A stretch of 64,000 nt of DNA, from the NCBI RefSeq assembly GCF_001013905.1, contig NZ_LN831790.1, positions 5,656,001-5,720,000 of the forward strand, read 5' to 3'. Within the stretch, counting starts at the first letter, position 1. Each line of letters begins with the position of its first letter. Positions 9,104 through 17,116 of the stretch are shown one piece after another. The position numbers and the translations under genes are program-made. A model generated the notes under the pieces. The model saw only the letters and a list, made by a program, of their open reading frames with translations, ran no database searches and had not been told where the DNA came from. The DNA is from Streptomyces leeuwenhoekii. Its GTDB lineage: Bacteria; Actinomycetota; Actinomycetes; Streptomycetales; Streptomycetaceae.

Positions 9104-9176
9104 TGGGGACGGGCACAACCGCCCGTGGGGACAGGGACGAAGAACACGGAGGGGTTTTGTGGGGCTCCGACAAAAG
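9104..9176 (-). promoter_or_regulatory. fabD upstream region with candidate FasR sites
   Basis: The 89-bp gap between fasR and fabD contains an inverted repeat TTTTGT-N9-ACAAAA (9156-9176). It also has two direct copies of TGGGGAC (from 9104 and from 9127) about two helical turns apart, the latter pair framing an ACGGGC/GCCCGT dyad. FasR is known to activate the fab operon by binding its promoter in S. coelicolor. Which of these elements is the real site is inference; the A/T-rich dyad could also weakly terminate fasR. Confidence 0.4.
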
Positions 9177-9177
9177 A

Positions 9178-10383
9178 CTAGGTTTGCGTATCCCCATCGG
9201 CCAGGCGCCCCAGGATCAGCGCGATCCGCAGCGTGAACGCCGAGCGTACATCGGAGGGCGACCATCCGGTGACGTCAGTCACACGTCGGAGCCGGTAGCG
9301 CACGGTGTTGGGGTGAACGAAGAGCATCCGCGCGGCCCCCTCCAGACTGCTCGCCTGCTCCAGATAGACACTGAGCGTCTCCAGGAGCGCGGCCCCGGCC
9401 TCCTCGAGCGGTCTGTAGATCTCCTCCACCAGCTGCTCGCGCGCCGACGGGTCTCCGGCCATGGCGCGCTCCGGCAGCAGATCGTCCGCAAGCACCGGGC
9501 GCGGCGCGTCCTGCCAGGCCGAGCACGCCTTGAGCCCGGCCGCGGCGGCCTGCGCGGACCGGGTCGCGGCCTGCAGGTCCGGCACGACGGGGCCGGCGAC
9601 GACCGGTCCCTGCGCGAACGGCCCGATCAGCGACTTGGCGACCGCCAGCGGATTGTCGCTGCCGCCCGCCACGACCACCAGCCGGTCCCCGAGCACCCCC
9701 GTCAGCACCTGGAGCTTGGCGTGCCGGGCGGCCCGCCGGATCGCCTCCACGGTCAGCTCCGAGTCGCCGTCGGGTGCCGTGCCCAGCACCACGCACACAT
9801 GCTCCGGGGAGTTCCAGCCCAGCGCGGCGGCCCGGGACACCGCGCCCTCGTCGGCCTCCCCGCTCAGCACCGCGTTCACCACCAGGGACTCCAGCCGCGC
9901 GTCCCAGGCACCGCGTGCCTCGGCGGCCTGGGCGTACACCTGCGCGGTGGCGAAGGCGATCTCGCGGGCGTACACGAGCAGCGCCTCGCGCAGCACCGAC
10001 TCGTCCCCCGGCGCGGCCACCTCGTCGATCGCGGATTCCATGACCTCGATCGTGGTCCGCACCATCTCCACGGTCTGCCGCAGCGTGATGGCCCGGGTCA
10101 GCTCCCGCGGCGCGGTCCCGAAGACGTCGGTGGAGATGGCCTGCGGGGCCTCGGGGTGCCGGAACCACTCGGTGAAGGCGGCGATGCCCGCCTGGGCGAC
10201 CAGCCCGATCCAGGAACGGTTCTCCGGAGGCATGGCCCGGTACCAGGGCAGCGTCTCGTCCATCCGCGCGATGGCCTGCGCGGCGAGGGATCCGGAGGAC
10301 CGCTCCAGCCGCTTCAGGGTGGCGGCGTGCGGATGGGCGGGGTGCGCGGCGCGTTCGGTCCTGCTGGTTTCGGGTTCGGGCAC
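9178..10383 (-). CDS. fasR: PucR/CdaR-type transcriptional activator of fatty acid synthesis (FasR)
   Basis: A 401-residue regulator with a GGDEF-like central region and a C-terminal PucR helix-turn-helix, MLFVHPNTVRYRLRRVTDVTGW, near residues 350-372. Its place immediately upstream of fabD on the same strand matches FasR of S. coelicolor, the activator of fabDHPF and thereby of membrane lipid and storage fat. The start is GTG at 10383, with AAGG about 10 bases upstream. The identification rests on domain type plus context. Confidence 0.9.
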   Translation of the reverse strand: MPEPETSRTERAAHPAHPHAATLKRLERSSGSLAAQAIARMDETLPWYRAMPPENRSWIGLVAQAGIAAFTEWFRHPEAPQAISTDVFGTAPRELTRAITLRQTVEMVRTTIEVMESAIDEVAAPGDESVLREALLVYAREIAFATAQVYAQAAEARGAWDARLESLVVNAVLSGEADEGAVSRAAALGWNSPEHVCVVLGTAPDGDSELTVEAIRRAARHAKLQVLTGVLGDRLVVVAGGSDNPLAVAKSLIGPFAQGPVVAGPVVPDLQAATRSAQAAAAGLKACSAWQDAPRPVLADDLLPERAMAGDPSAREQLVEEIYRPLEEAGAALLETLSVYLEQASSLEGAARMLFVHPNTVRYRLRRVTDVTGWSPSDVRSAFTLRIALILGRLADGDTQT

Positions 10384-10444
10384 GGGACAAGACTGCCTTA
10401 TCCGGACGGCGGGGCGTGCCGCCGGGTCTACGGTGGACGCCGTG

Positions 10445-11095
10445 ATGGACGTACGCCGCGCCGACGAGCGCTACCCGGGAGGCGAGCGGGAAGCCGGCAT
10501 CGAGACCTGGCACGCCTTCTCCTTCGGCCCCCACTACGACCCCGCCAACGTGCGCTTCGGCGCCCTGATCGCCTGCAACGAGGAGCATCTGGCGCCCGGC
10601 GCCGGCTTCGACGAGCACCCGCACCGCCACACCGAGATCGTCACCTGGGTGGTCGAGGGGGAGCTGACCCACCGGGACAGCACCGGGCGCGAGACGGCCG
10701 TGCGCCCCGGGGACGTGCAGCGGCTCAGCGCGGCGGGCGGTGTGCGGCACGTCGAACGCAACGACGGGGCCGCGCCCCTGACGTTCGTGCAGATGTGGCT
10801 GGCCCCCCGGGAGCCGGACGGCGAGCCGTCCTACGAGGTCGTCCGCGGCATCTCCGACGCCACCCCGTACGCCGTCCCCGGAGCCGGGGCGGTCCTGCAC
10901 GTGCGCCGGCCGGCCGCGGGGGAGCGGTGGGCGGTGCCGGACGGGGCGTACGTGTACGTGCACGTGGTGCGCGGCACGGTCCGGCTGGACGGCACGGAGC
11001 TGGGCGCGGGCGACGCGGCCCGCGTCACGGACGCCCGGGGCGTGGACGCGGTCGCGGTGACGCGGGCCGAACTGCTGGTGTGGGAGATGTCTTAG
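10445..11095 (+). CDS. pirin family protein
   Basis: A 216-residue bicupin. The N-terminal cupin holds the metal-binding set, with HPHRHTEIVTWV and later ELTHRDS and QRLSAAGGVRHVERND, as in pirins with quercetinase-like folds. The second cupin is shortened compared with YhhW-type pirins. Its biological role is unclear. The frame is open far upstream, but similarity starts at the ATG at 10445 (a GTG immediately precedes it). It is divergent from fasR and overlaps the next, convergent gene by 4 bp. Confidence 0.88.
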   Translation: MDVRRADERYPGGEREAGIETWHAFSFGPHYDPANVRFGALIACNEEHLAPGAGFDEHPHRHTEIVTWVVEGELTHRDSTGRETAVRPGDVQRLSAAGGVRHVERNDGAAPLTFVQMWLAPREPDGEPSYEVVRGISDATPYAVPGAGAVLHVRRPAAGERWAVPDGAYVYVHVVRGTVRLDGTELGAGDAARVTDARGVDAVAVTRAELLVWEMS

Positions 11096-11931
11096 GGGAT
11101 GTCCTGGGGCAGGCCCCGGAGTTCGGCGAGGACCGCGTCGGTGAACGCCGGCCACGCCTCGGTCGCCCAGGGGCCGAACGCACGGTCGGTGAGGGCCACG
11201 CAGGCCGCCCCGGCGCCGGGGTCGATCCACAGGAACGTACCCGACTGCCCGAAATGCCCGAACGCGCGGGGCGAGGACGACGCACCCGTCCAGTGCGGGG
11301 ACTTGCCGTCGCGGATCTCGAAGCCGAGGCCCCAGTCGTTGGGGTTCTGGTGGCCGTAGCCGGGCAGCACGCCCTTGGTGCCCGGGTACTGCACCGTCAT
11401 CGCGTCGGCGACCGTGCGCGGGTCGAGCAGGCGCGGCGCCTGCACCTCGGCCGCGAACCGCAGCAGGTCCTCCACCGTGGAGACCCCGTCCTTGGCGGGG
11501 GAGCCCTCCAGTGTGGTGGAGGTCATACCCAGCGGCTCCAGCACCGCCTGCCGCAGGTACTCGGCGAACGGGATCTCCGTCGCCTTCGCGATGTGTTCGC
11601 CGAGCTGCTCGAAACCGGCGTTGGAGTACAGCCGCCGCTCCCCGGGCGGGGCGGTGACCCTGTGCTCGTCGAAGGCGAGACCGGAGGTGTGGGCGAGCAG
11701 GTGCCGGACCGTCGCGCCGGGCGGCCCGGCGGGCTCGTCCAGCTCGATCGCGCCCTCCTCGTAGGCGACCAGGGCCGCGTACGCGGCGAGCGGCTTGGTG
11801 ACCGAGGCCAGCGGGAACCGCCGTCCGGCCGGGCCGTGCACCCCCAGGACCGTGCCGTCCGCCCGTACGGCACCCGCCGCGGCGGCGGGAACCGGCCAGT
11901 TCTCGATCAACGCGAGGCTCTTCAAGGACAT
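11092..11931 (-). CDS. serine hydrolase, beta-lactamase/class C-type fold
   Basis: A 279-residue penicillin-binding-protein-like hydrolase with the nucleophile motif SVTK (Ser43, Lys46), the YSN motif (Tyr102) and a third motif GHFGQSGT. There is no signal peptide or lipobox, so it is likely cytoplasmic, acting as an esterase or D-aminopeptidase-like enzyme rather than a resistance beta-lactamase. It lies 20 bp downstream of the GNAT stop boundary on the same strand. Confidence 0.87.
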   Translation of the reverse strand: MSLKSLALIENWPVPAAAAGAVRADGTVLGVHGPAGRRFPLASVTKPLAAYAALVAYEEGAIELDEPAGPPGATVRHLLAHTSGLAFDEHRVTAPPGERRLYSNAGFEQLGEHIAKATEIPFAEYLRQAVLEPLGMTSTTLEGSPAKDGVSTVEDLLRFAAEVQAPRLLDPRTVADAMTVQYPGTKGVLPGYGHQNPNDWGLGFEIRDGKSPHWTGASSSPRAFGHFGQSGTFLWIDPGAGAACVALTDRAFGPWATEAWPAFTDAVLAELRGLPQDIP

Positions 11932-11950
11932 GCCTGTGAGCCTAAGCGGC

Positions 11951-12421
11951 TCACAGGTACAGCCGCATCGAGGGGTCGGAGTCCCGGGTGAAACCCAGCG
12001 ACCGGTACAGCGGCTCGGCGTCGGCGGAGGCGGTCAGCATCACGTGCCCGGCGCCCCGCTCGCGGAACCACTCCAGGAGCTCCGCCATGCAGGCCCGGGC
12101 GTGGCCGCGCCGCCGCGCCCCGGGGTCGGTCGCGACGCTGAAGACGTACCCGATCAGCCCGCGCGGGTTGCCCGCCCGGCCGATCCGGTACTCCAGCGTC
12201 CCGGCCACGAGTGCCGCCAGCGCCCCGGGCCGCCGCGGATGGTCCACGACGAACGCGGCGAAGTCCCCGTCCGCGTCGGCCAGTTTCTCCCGCAGGATTG
12301 GCAGGGAGGCAGCCTGCCACTCGGTGGACCCGGGCGCGGCCGCCATGGAGTCGATCATCACCTGGCGCAGACGCAGGACTTCCCCGGCGTCCCCGGGCAC
12401 GGCACGGCGTACGAGACTCAT
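11951..12421 (-). CDS. GNAT family N-acetyltransferase
   Basis: A 156-residue single-domain acetyltransferase. The acetyl-CoA binding motif A is seen as SVATDPGARRRGHARACMAE, followed by LYRSLGF typical of motif B. The longer open frame upstream is ignored because the GNAT fold begins at MSLVRRAVPGD with the ATG at 12421. The substrate is unknown. It is divergent from the MerR gene across a 97-bp gap. Confidence 0.88.
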   Translation of the reverse strand: MSLVRRAVPGDAGEVLRLRQVMIDSMAAAPGSTEWQAASLPILREKLADADGDFAAFVVDHPRRPGALAALVAGTLEYRIGRAGNPRGLIGYVFSVATDPGARRRGHARACMAELLEWFRERGAGHVMLTASADAEPLYRSLGFTRDSDPSMRLYL

Positions 12422-12480
12422 GGCCCCGCACGCTAGCCAGTGCCGGCATCGCTCGTCCGCCCATTTTCCGCCGCCCGTCC

Positions 12481-12511
12481 TTGCTTGGAGCGCACTCCAG
12501 GGTTCTAGCGT
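12481..12511 (+). promoter_or_regulatory. MerR-type promoter with operator dyad in a 19-bp spacer
   Basis: A -35-like TTGCTT (12481-12486) and a -10-like TAGCGT (12506-12511) are separated by 19 bp, the over-long spacer that MerR proteins need in order to activate by twisting DNA. The spacer holds the dyad TGGAG-CGCA-CTCCA (12486-12499). The ATG of the merR gene lies seven bases past the -10, predicting a leaderless autoregulated transcript. Confidence 0.8.
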
Positions 12512-12518
12512 GGTGGCC

Positions 12519-12983
12519 ATGACGGTGACGGAGACCACGACCACCCGGGCCGGCGGCTGCGCCGGGCCGCCCCAGGGGAGCCGGCGTCCGGACGGGCAGG
12601 ACAGGTACACGATCAGTGAGGTCGCCGCCCTCACCGGCCTGACGGCGCACACCCTGCGCTGGTACGAGCGGATCGGCCTGATGCCGCACATCGACCGGTC
12701 GCACACCGGTCAGCGCCGCTACCGCAACCGCGACCTCGACTGGCTCGACCTCGTCGGCAAGCTGCGGCTGACCGGGATGCCGGTCGCGGACATGGTGCGG
12801 TACGCGGAACTGGTGCGCGAGGGCGACCACACCTACGCCGAGCGCTTCGCGCTGCTGAAGGCGACCAGGGAGGACGTCCTGGCCAGGATCACCGAACTCC
12901 AGGGCACGCTCGCCGTGCTCGACCGGAAGATCAATTTCTACGCGGACGCCGGGCGGGCCCTGGCGTCGGAGAGGTCCCGATGA
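12519..12983 (+). CDS. MerR family transcriptional regulator
   Basis: A 154-residue regulator. After about 28 disordered residues comes the winged-helix motif YTISEVAALTGLTAHTLRWY, then the second helix pair and a C-terminal coiled-coil dimer helix. There is no cluster of C-terminal cysteines, so a metal sensor is unlikely; relatives next to aldo/keto reductases probably sense small organic molecules. It overlaps the reductase start by 4 bp (ATGA), so the two form one autoregulated unit. Confidence 0.92.
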   Translation: MTVTETTTTRAGGCAGPPQGSRRPDGQDRYTISEVAALTGLTAHTLRWYERIGLMPHIDRSHTGQRRYRNRDLDWLDLVGKLRLTGMPVADMVRYAELVREGDHTYAERFALLKATREDVLARITELQGTLAVLDRKINFYADAGRALASERSR

Positions 12984-13996
12984 CGGACGGCACGATCACG
13001 AAGGTGGAGCTGGGCACGGACGGTCCCGAGGTGGGCGTCCAGGGCCTGGGCTGCATGGGCATGAGCTTCGCCTACGGACCGGCGGACGCCGGCACATCCC
13101 GGGCGACCCTGGAGCGGGCGCTCGAACTCGGTGTCACCCTGTACGACACGGCGGACGCCTACGGGGCGGGGGAGAACGAGCGGTTCCTCGCCCCGTTCTT
13201 CCAGGCGCACCGCGACGAGATCGTCATCGCCACCAAGTTCGCCCTGTCGATCCCGCCGGACGACCCGACCCGGCGCATCGTCCGCAACGACCCGCCGTAC
13301 ATCCGCCAGGCCGTCGAGGCCAGCCTCGAGCGCCTCGGCGTCGAGGTGATCGACCTCTACTACATGCACCGGCGGGACGTGAACGTCCCGATCGAGGAGA
13401 CCGTCGGCACCATGGCGGAGCTGGTGCGCGAGGGCAAGGTCAAGCACCTGGGGCTCAGCGAGGTCACCGCCGACGAGCTGCGGGCCGCGCACGCCGTGCA
13501 CCCGATCGCCGCCGTGCAGTCGGAGTGGTCGCTGTTCAGCCGGGACATCGAGGCGAAGGTGGTGCCGGCCGCCCGCGAGCTGGGCGTGGCCCTCGTGCCG
13601 TACTCGCCCCTCGGCCGGGGCTTTCTGACCGGGTCCTTCGTCCACGCCGACAAGGAGCTGACGGCCGGTGACTTCCGCCGCCAGCAGCCCCGCTTCACCG
13701 GTGCCAACGCCGCCGCCAACGCGGCGCTGCTGGAGCCGGTGCGCACCGTGGCCGAGGCCCACGGCGCCACCCTCGGGCAGATAGCGCTGGCCTGGGCGCA
13801 GCAGCGGGCGGCGGTGCACGGCCTGCCGGTGGTGCCGATCCCGGGCACCCGCAGGCCGGAGCGGGTGGCGGAGAACGCGGCGGCCACCCGCATCGTCCTG
13901 ACGGAGGATCAGCTCGCGCTGCTGGAGCCGATCGCCGGCCAGGTGGCCGGGGACCGGTACGCGGACATGGCCTTCACCTCGGCGGGGCGGGAGTGA
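12980..13996 (+). CDS. aldo/keto reductase
   Basis: A 338-residue NADPH-dependent TIM-barrel reductase of the AKR11-14-like bacterial group. The catalytic set can be placed: Asp and Tyr in TLYDTADAYGAGENE, Lys in VIATKFAL, and His in DLYYMHRRD. The C-terminal cofactor segment reads VPIPGTRRPERVAENAAA. The start overlaps the merR stop. Aldehyde or ketone detoxification under MerR control is the likely role. Confidence 0.93.
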   Translation: MTDGTITKVELGTDGPEVGVQGLGCMGMSFAYGPADAGTSRATLERALELGVTLYDTADAYGAGENERFLAPFFQAHRDEIVIATKFALSIPPDDPTRRIVRNDPPYIRQAVEASLERLGVEVIDLYYMHRRDVNVPIEETVGTMAELVREGKVKHLGLSEVTADELRAAHAVHPIAAVQSEWSLFSRDIEAKVVPAARELGVALVPYSPLGRGFLTGSFVHADKELTAGDFRRQQPRFTGANAAANAALLEPVRTVAEAHGATLGQIALAWAQQRAAVHGLPVVPIPGTRRPERVAENAAATRIVLTEDQLALLEPIAGQVAGDRYADMAFTSAGRE

Positions 13997-14044
13997 GCTG
14001 ACCCCTCCGGCGCGCCGGGCGGGCGCGCGGCCGGGGCCGGGCGG

Positions 14045-14896
14045 TCACAGCTCGGCCAGCAGCTCGGCCTTCTTGGCGGAGAACTCCTCGTCCGTCACCA
14101 GCCCCGCCTGGTGCAGCTCACCGAGGTGACGGATGCGCTCGGCGATGTCGGCGGGGTCACGGCGGGAGACCGCCGCCACCGGGACCGCGGCCACCGGGCC
14201 GCGCTCCCGGACCGCCGCCAGCACGGCGGCGGCGAACGGCAGCGACTCGTGCACCGGCCCGTAGCCGAGCCCGAACACCACGGCCGCCGGATCCTGGTCG
14301 GCCTGCGCGGACGAGGCGGCCCCGTCACGCCGCAGCAGCCGCAGATGCCCCTCGAACACCTCCGGGGACCGCCACTCCACCCCGATCAGGTCGGTGACCG
14401 CGAACGTCTGGTCACCGGCCTTCCACTTCGCCGACGAGGCGCCCGTCCAGAACCAGCGGAAGAACACCGACGTACCGTCGAAGGACGCCTTCCCGTCGTA
14501 CGCCTTGAACTGCCGCGGCGGCTCCGGGGCGGCCACCAGGTGACGCTCGGCCGGGCCCTCCTCGGTGAGCCGCGCCCGCAGCTCGTCGGCGTAGTACTCG
14601 GCGAGCGTCTCCCGCTCGGCCGGCAGCACCAGCCGGTAGGGGTCGCACGCCTCCTTCAGCTGTCCCGCCGCCGCCTCCATCAGTGGGTCGGCGCCGGGTC
14701 GCGGCTCGGCGCGCAGCACCACGGTGCCGCGCCTGCCGGGCGTCAGCGTGACGTCCGCGAGCGCCCGCAGGGGGATTCGGCGTTCCCCCAGCACCTGCAG
14801 CAGCTTCGGTGTCCGTATCCCCCGTTCGTAACGGATGAGCACGGAGTCGGACTCGAACTCCCAGGTGGCATGAAATCCGGCCAGTACGTCACCCAT
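14045..14896 (-). CDS. DUF4429 protein with C-terminal SHOCT domain
   Basis: A 283-residue protein with two DUF4429 (PH-like) modules, the first starting MGDVLAGFHATWEFES and the second around KAYDGKASFDG. The last 35 residues form a short SHOCT helix pair (IAERIRHLGELHQAGLVTDEEF). Such proteins are common in Streptomyces and have no assigned function. The ATG at 14896 is chosen by family alignment; another ATG lies three codons upstream, and neither has a clear ribosome site. Confidence 0.87.
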   Translation of the reverse strand: MGDVLAGFHATWEFESDSVLIRYERGIRTPKLLQVLGERRIPLRALADVTLTPGRRGTVVLRAEPRPGADPLMEAAAGQLKEACDPYRLVLPAERETLAEYYADELRARLTEEGPAERHLVAAPEPPRQFKAYDGKASFDGTSVFFRWFWTGASSAKWKAGDQTFAVTDLIGVEWRSPEVFEGHLRLLRRDGAASSAQADQDPAAVVFGLGYGPVHESLPFAAAVLAAVRERGPVAAVPVAAVSRRDPADIAERIRHLGELHQAGLVTDEEFSAKKAELLAEL

Positions 14897-14962
14897 GCGG
14901 CTCATCGTATGCGGCACGAGCTTCTTCGTCCCCTCCCCGCGCACACCGCAGTTTCTCCGCAG

Positions 14963-16201
14963 CTACGCGCGTCCGGCCGAGGTCGCGGCGGACAAACCGG
15001 CATGGCATGTGCCGGATTCATGGGCGCAGGCCACCGAACGGTATGAGCCGACGCCGATCTCGGCGAAGTTGGCCAGGCTCTCCGTCCCCGGGACGAAGTA
15101 GCCGCTGTGCCCCTCGGCGCCGCGCGCCGACAGCACCCGCGCCCCGAAGGCCGCCGACACCGGGTCGGCGCCGTGGCCCAGCCCGCCGACTTCCAGATAC
15201 GGCACGTCCTGGATCCAGTCGTCGGCGTCCCGCATCGCCCACACCCGGGCCGAGGTGCGCAACTGGGACGCCCGCGCGGCGCGCATGCCGGGGCTGCCGG
15301 CCACCGTGATGTCGGTGACCCGGGCGGGCAGCGCCCGGGCGGCCCGGCCGCACACCACCGAGCCGTAGCTGTGGCAGAACAGCGAGACGGGCGCCTGCCC
15401 CGGCAGGGCGCGCACCAGCGCGTTCAGCCGGACGGCCCCGGCGTCGGCGCGCATCGCGGTGGCCGCGTCCATGCCCAGCCCGCTGGGCGCGGTGTAGTCG
15501 GCCCAGGCGATCACGGCCGTACGGGTCGAGGGGCTCGCCCGGCGCTCGGCCGCGTACAGCGCCTCGGCCATGCCGGCGGGCGCCGCGTACCGGCGCGCGG
15601 AGCGCTGGAAGGTGAGCAGGTCGGTGTCGACACCGGGGACGACCACGGACACGCGGTCGGCGCGGTCGAGGTCGCCGAAGACCTCCGCGACGCGGCCGGA
15701 GCCATCGGGGTCGAAGGCGAGGATGTGCCGGCCCGGCGTCAGCAGCGACTCCAGGCGGTGCACGCGGCGGCCCGCCTCCCGCTGCCCGGCCGGGCTGAGC
15801 CGGCTGTCACGCATCCGCTCCAGCTCGGCCCGGCGGGCCTGGCCGAGCGCGAGGCGGTTGGCGCGGTAGCGCAGCTCGACGGGGGCGCCGTTCATGTTGC
15901 CGACCGCGAGCGGATAGCGGCGGGCGAGGTAGGCCCGCTGCCCCTCGGTGAGCGAGGCGAAGAACCGCGCCAGCCGGGCCGGGGCCGTCCGCGCGTCCGG
16001 CAGCCGGCGGCCGTCGATCCGGCCGCGCTCCCAGGCGCCGACCGAGGCGGCCAGCGGCGTGGCCGCCCGCTGGGTGCGCAGGGCGGTCCAGCCGGTGGTC
16101 GCCAGCATCACGAACACGACCGCCAGGGCGAGCAGCGCACGCCACACGTTCAGCCCGGGGGAGGTCTCGAACAGTTGCGGGGAGGTGTCGAAGGAAGTCA
16201 C
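14963..16201 (-). CDS. alpha/beta hydrolase (DUF1023 family), membrane-anchored
   Basis: A 412-residue protein with an N-terminal transmembrane helix at about residues 20-40, a helical stretch, then a DUF1023 alpha/beta-hydrolase domain with the nucleophile elbow CHSYGS and a late His in GHSGYF. It is probably exposed outside the membrane. The substrate is unknown. The start is GTG at 16201 with no Shine-Dalgarno; TAGTGT lies seven to eight bases upstream, so the mRNA may be leaderless. Confidence 0.88.
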   Translation of the reverse strand: MTSFDTSPQLFETSPGLNVWRALLALAVVFVMLATTGWTALRTQRAATPLAASVGAWERGRIDGRRLPDARTAPARLARFFASLTEGQRAYLARRYPLAVGNMNGAPVELRYRANRLALGQARRAELERMRDSRLSPAGQREAGRRVHRLESLLTPGRHILAFDPDGSGRVAEVFGDLDRADRVSVVVPGVDTDLLTFQRSARRYAAPAGMAEALYAAERRASPSTRTAVIAWADYTAPSGLGMDAATAMRADAGAVRLNALVRALPGQAPVSLFCHSYGSVVCGRAARALPARVTDITVAGSPGMRAARASQLRTSARVWAMRDADDWIQDVPYLEVGGLGHGADPVSAAFGARVLSARGAEGHSGYFVPGTESLANFAEIGVGSYRSVACAHESGTCHAGLSAATSAGRA

Positions 16202-16235
16202 TGGGAGGACACACTAGGAGAACGAGACGGTCTCG

Positions 16236-16260
16236 CGTGAGCCAAGTGACTGGTCTCACG
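16236..16260. promoter_or_regulatory. inverted repeat upstream of the hydrolase gene
   Basis: CGTGAG and CTCACG flank a 13-base centre that itself holds CCA/TGG, giving an interrupted 9-bp dyad between the tetR stop and the hydrolase promoter. It could be an operator or a weak tetR terminator. Confidence 0.35.
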
Positions 16261-16266
16261 TTTGGG

Positions 16267-16995
16267 TCACGCCGAAGGGGGTCGGCCCCTCCGCCAGTTC
16301 CCGGTCAGCGCGGGTTCCACCTGGTCGAGATAGGCCGCCGTCAGATCGCGCAGGGCCCCGAGGGTGGCCTCGCCCCTCGCGGACCAGATCCGTTCGGTGA
16401 CCCGCATCACCGCGCCGAAGACGGCCACCACCACGCGCGGACGCGGGTCGGTGTCCACGTCCAGGCCCTCCCGTTCGGCGATCACCCGCGCGATCTCCTC
16501 CTCCAGCTCCGTCGCGCGCCGCAGATGGGCGGCGAGCAGGGCGGGCGTCGTCTCGATCACCTGACAGAAGCGCATGTGCAGCTCCAGCGGCACGAGCTGC
16601 TCGATGGCCTCTCCGATCGAGGCCCAGCTCTCGGCCAGGGACTGCCGCAGCGCCTCCAGGGGCGGTTCGCCCGCGGGGCGGGCGCGCACCGCGTCGACGA
16701 AGCGCGCCTCCGCGAGCCGCGACACGAAGAACGCGGCCTCCTCCTTGCTGGCGAAATAGCGGAAGAAGGTGCGCTGCGAGACGTCGGCGGCCTCGGCGAT
16801 GTCGTCGACGGTCGTCCGCTCGTACCCCCGCGCGGTGAACAGCTCCAGAGCGGCCCGCAGCAGCGCGTCCCGGGTGCGCCGCTTCTTGCGTTCGCGCAGG
16901 CCGGGCCGGGGCGCCGGGTGTGCGGCGCCCGCGGGCTGCGCGGTGCCTGCGGGCCGCGCGGCGCCTGCCGGCTGTGCCGCTTCTGCTGCCTTCAA
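16267..16995 (-). CDS. TetR/AcrR family regulator
   Basis: A 242-residue repressor-type protein. About 30 residues of PAG-(A/T)A repeats precede the helix-turn-helix TTVDDIAEAADVSQRTFFRYF (residues about 60-80), followed by an all-helical ligand domain. The start codon is TTG at 16995 behind GAGG at a good distance. It is divergent from the DHA2 exporter gene across 121 bp of repeat-rich DNA, so it probably represses that exporter and itself. Confidence 0.92.
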   Translation of the reverse strand: MKAAEAAQPAGAARPAGTAQPAGAAHPAPRPGLRERKKRRTRDALLRAALELFTARGYERTTVDDIAEAADVSQRTFFRYFASKEEAAFFVSRLAEARFVDAVRARPAGEPPLEALRQSLAESWASIGEAIEQLVPLELHMRFCQVIETTPALLAAHLRRATELEEEIARVIAEREGLDVDTDPRPRVVVAVFGAVMRVTERIWSARGEATLGALRDLTAAYLDQVEPALTGNWRRGRPPSA

Positions 16996-17053
16996 CGGAC
17001 CTCGGGCCTCTCGGACGAACTGTTCTCCCAGTTCAGGCTATAGGGGAGTGTCC

Positions 17054-17109
17054 TGTCAGTTACCGACTTGTGAATTGGTTTGTCAATTGTCAGTGGCTGT
17101 CACTAGCCT
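17054..17109 (+). promoter_or_regulatory. tetR-exporter intergenic operator and promoter
   Basis: Four TGTCA(G/A/C)T copies start at 17054, 17081, 17088 and 17099, and the dyad AATTG-N6-CAATT covers 17073-17088. A TTGTCA -35 (17080-17085) and TAGCCT -10 (17104-17109), 18 bp apart, overlap these repeats, so a bound repressor would block the exporter promoter. The exporter ATG is eight bases past the -10. Confidence 0.6.
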
Positions 17110-17116
17110 CGAATGT

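Noticed and set aside
8869..11991. A 1040-residue open frame on the plus strand across fasR and neighbours
   Set aside because: It is antisense to fabD and fasR and in a different frame from pirin, is rich in Arg, Gly and Pro, and shows no domain. It arises from the GC-rich third positions of the true genes.
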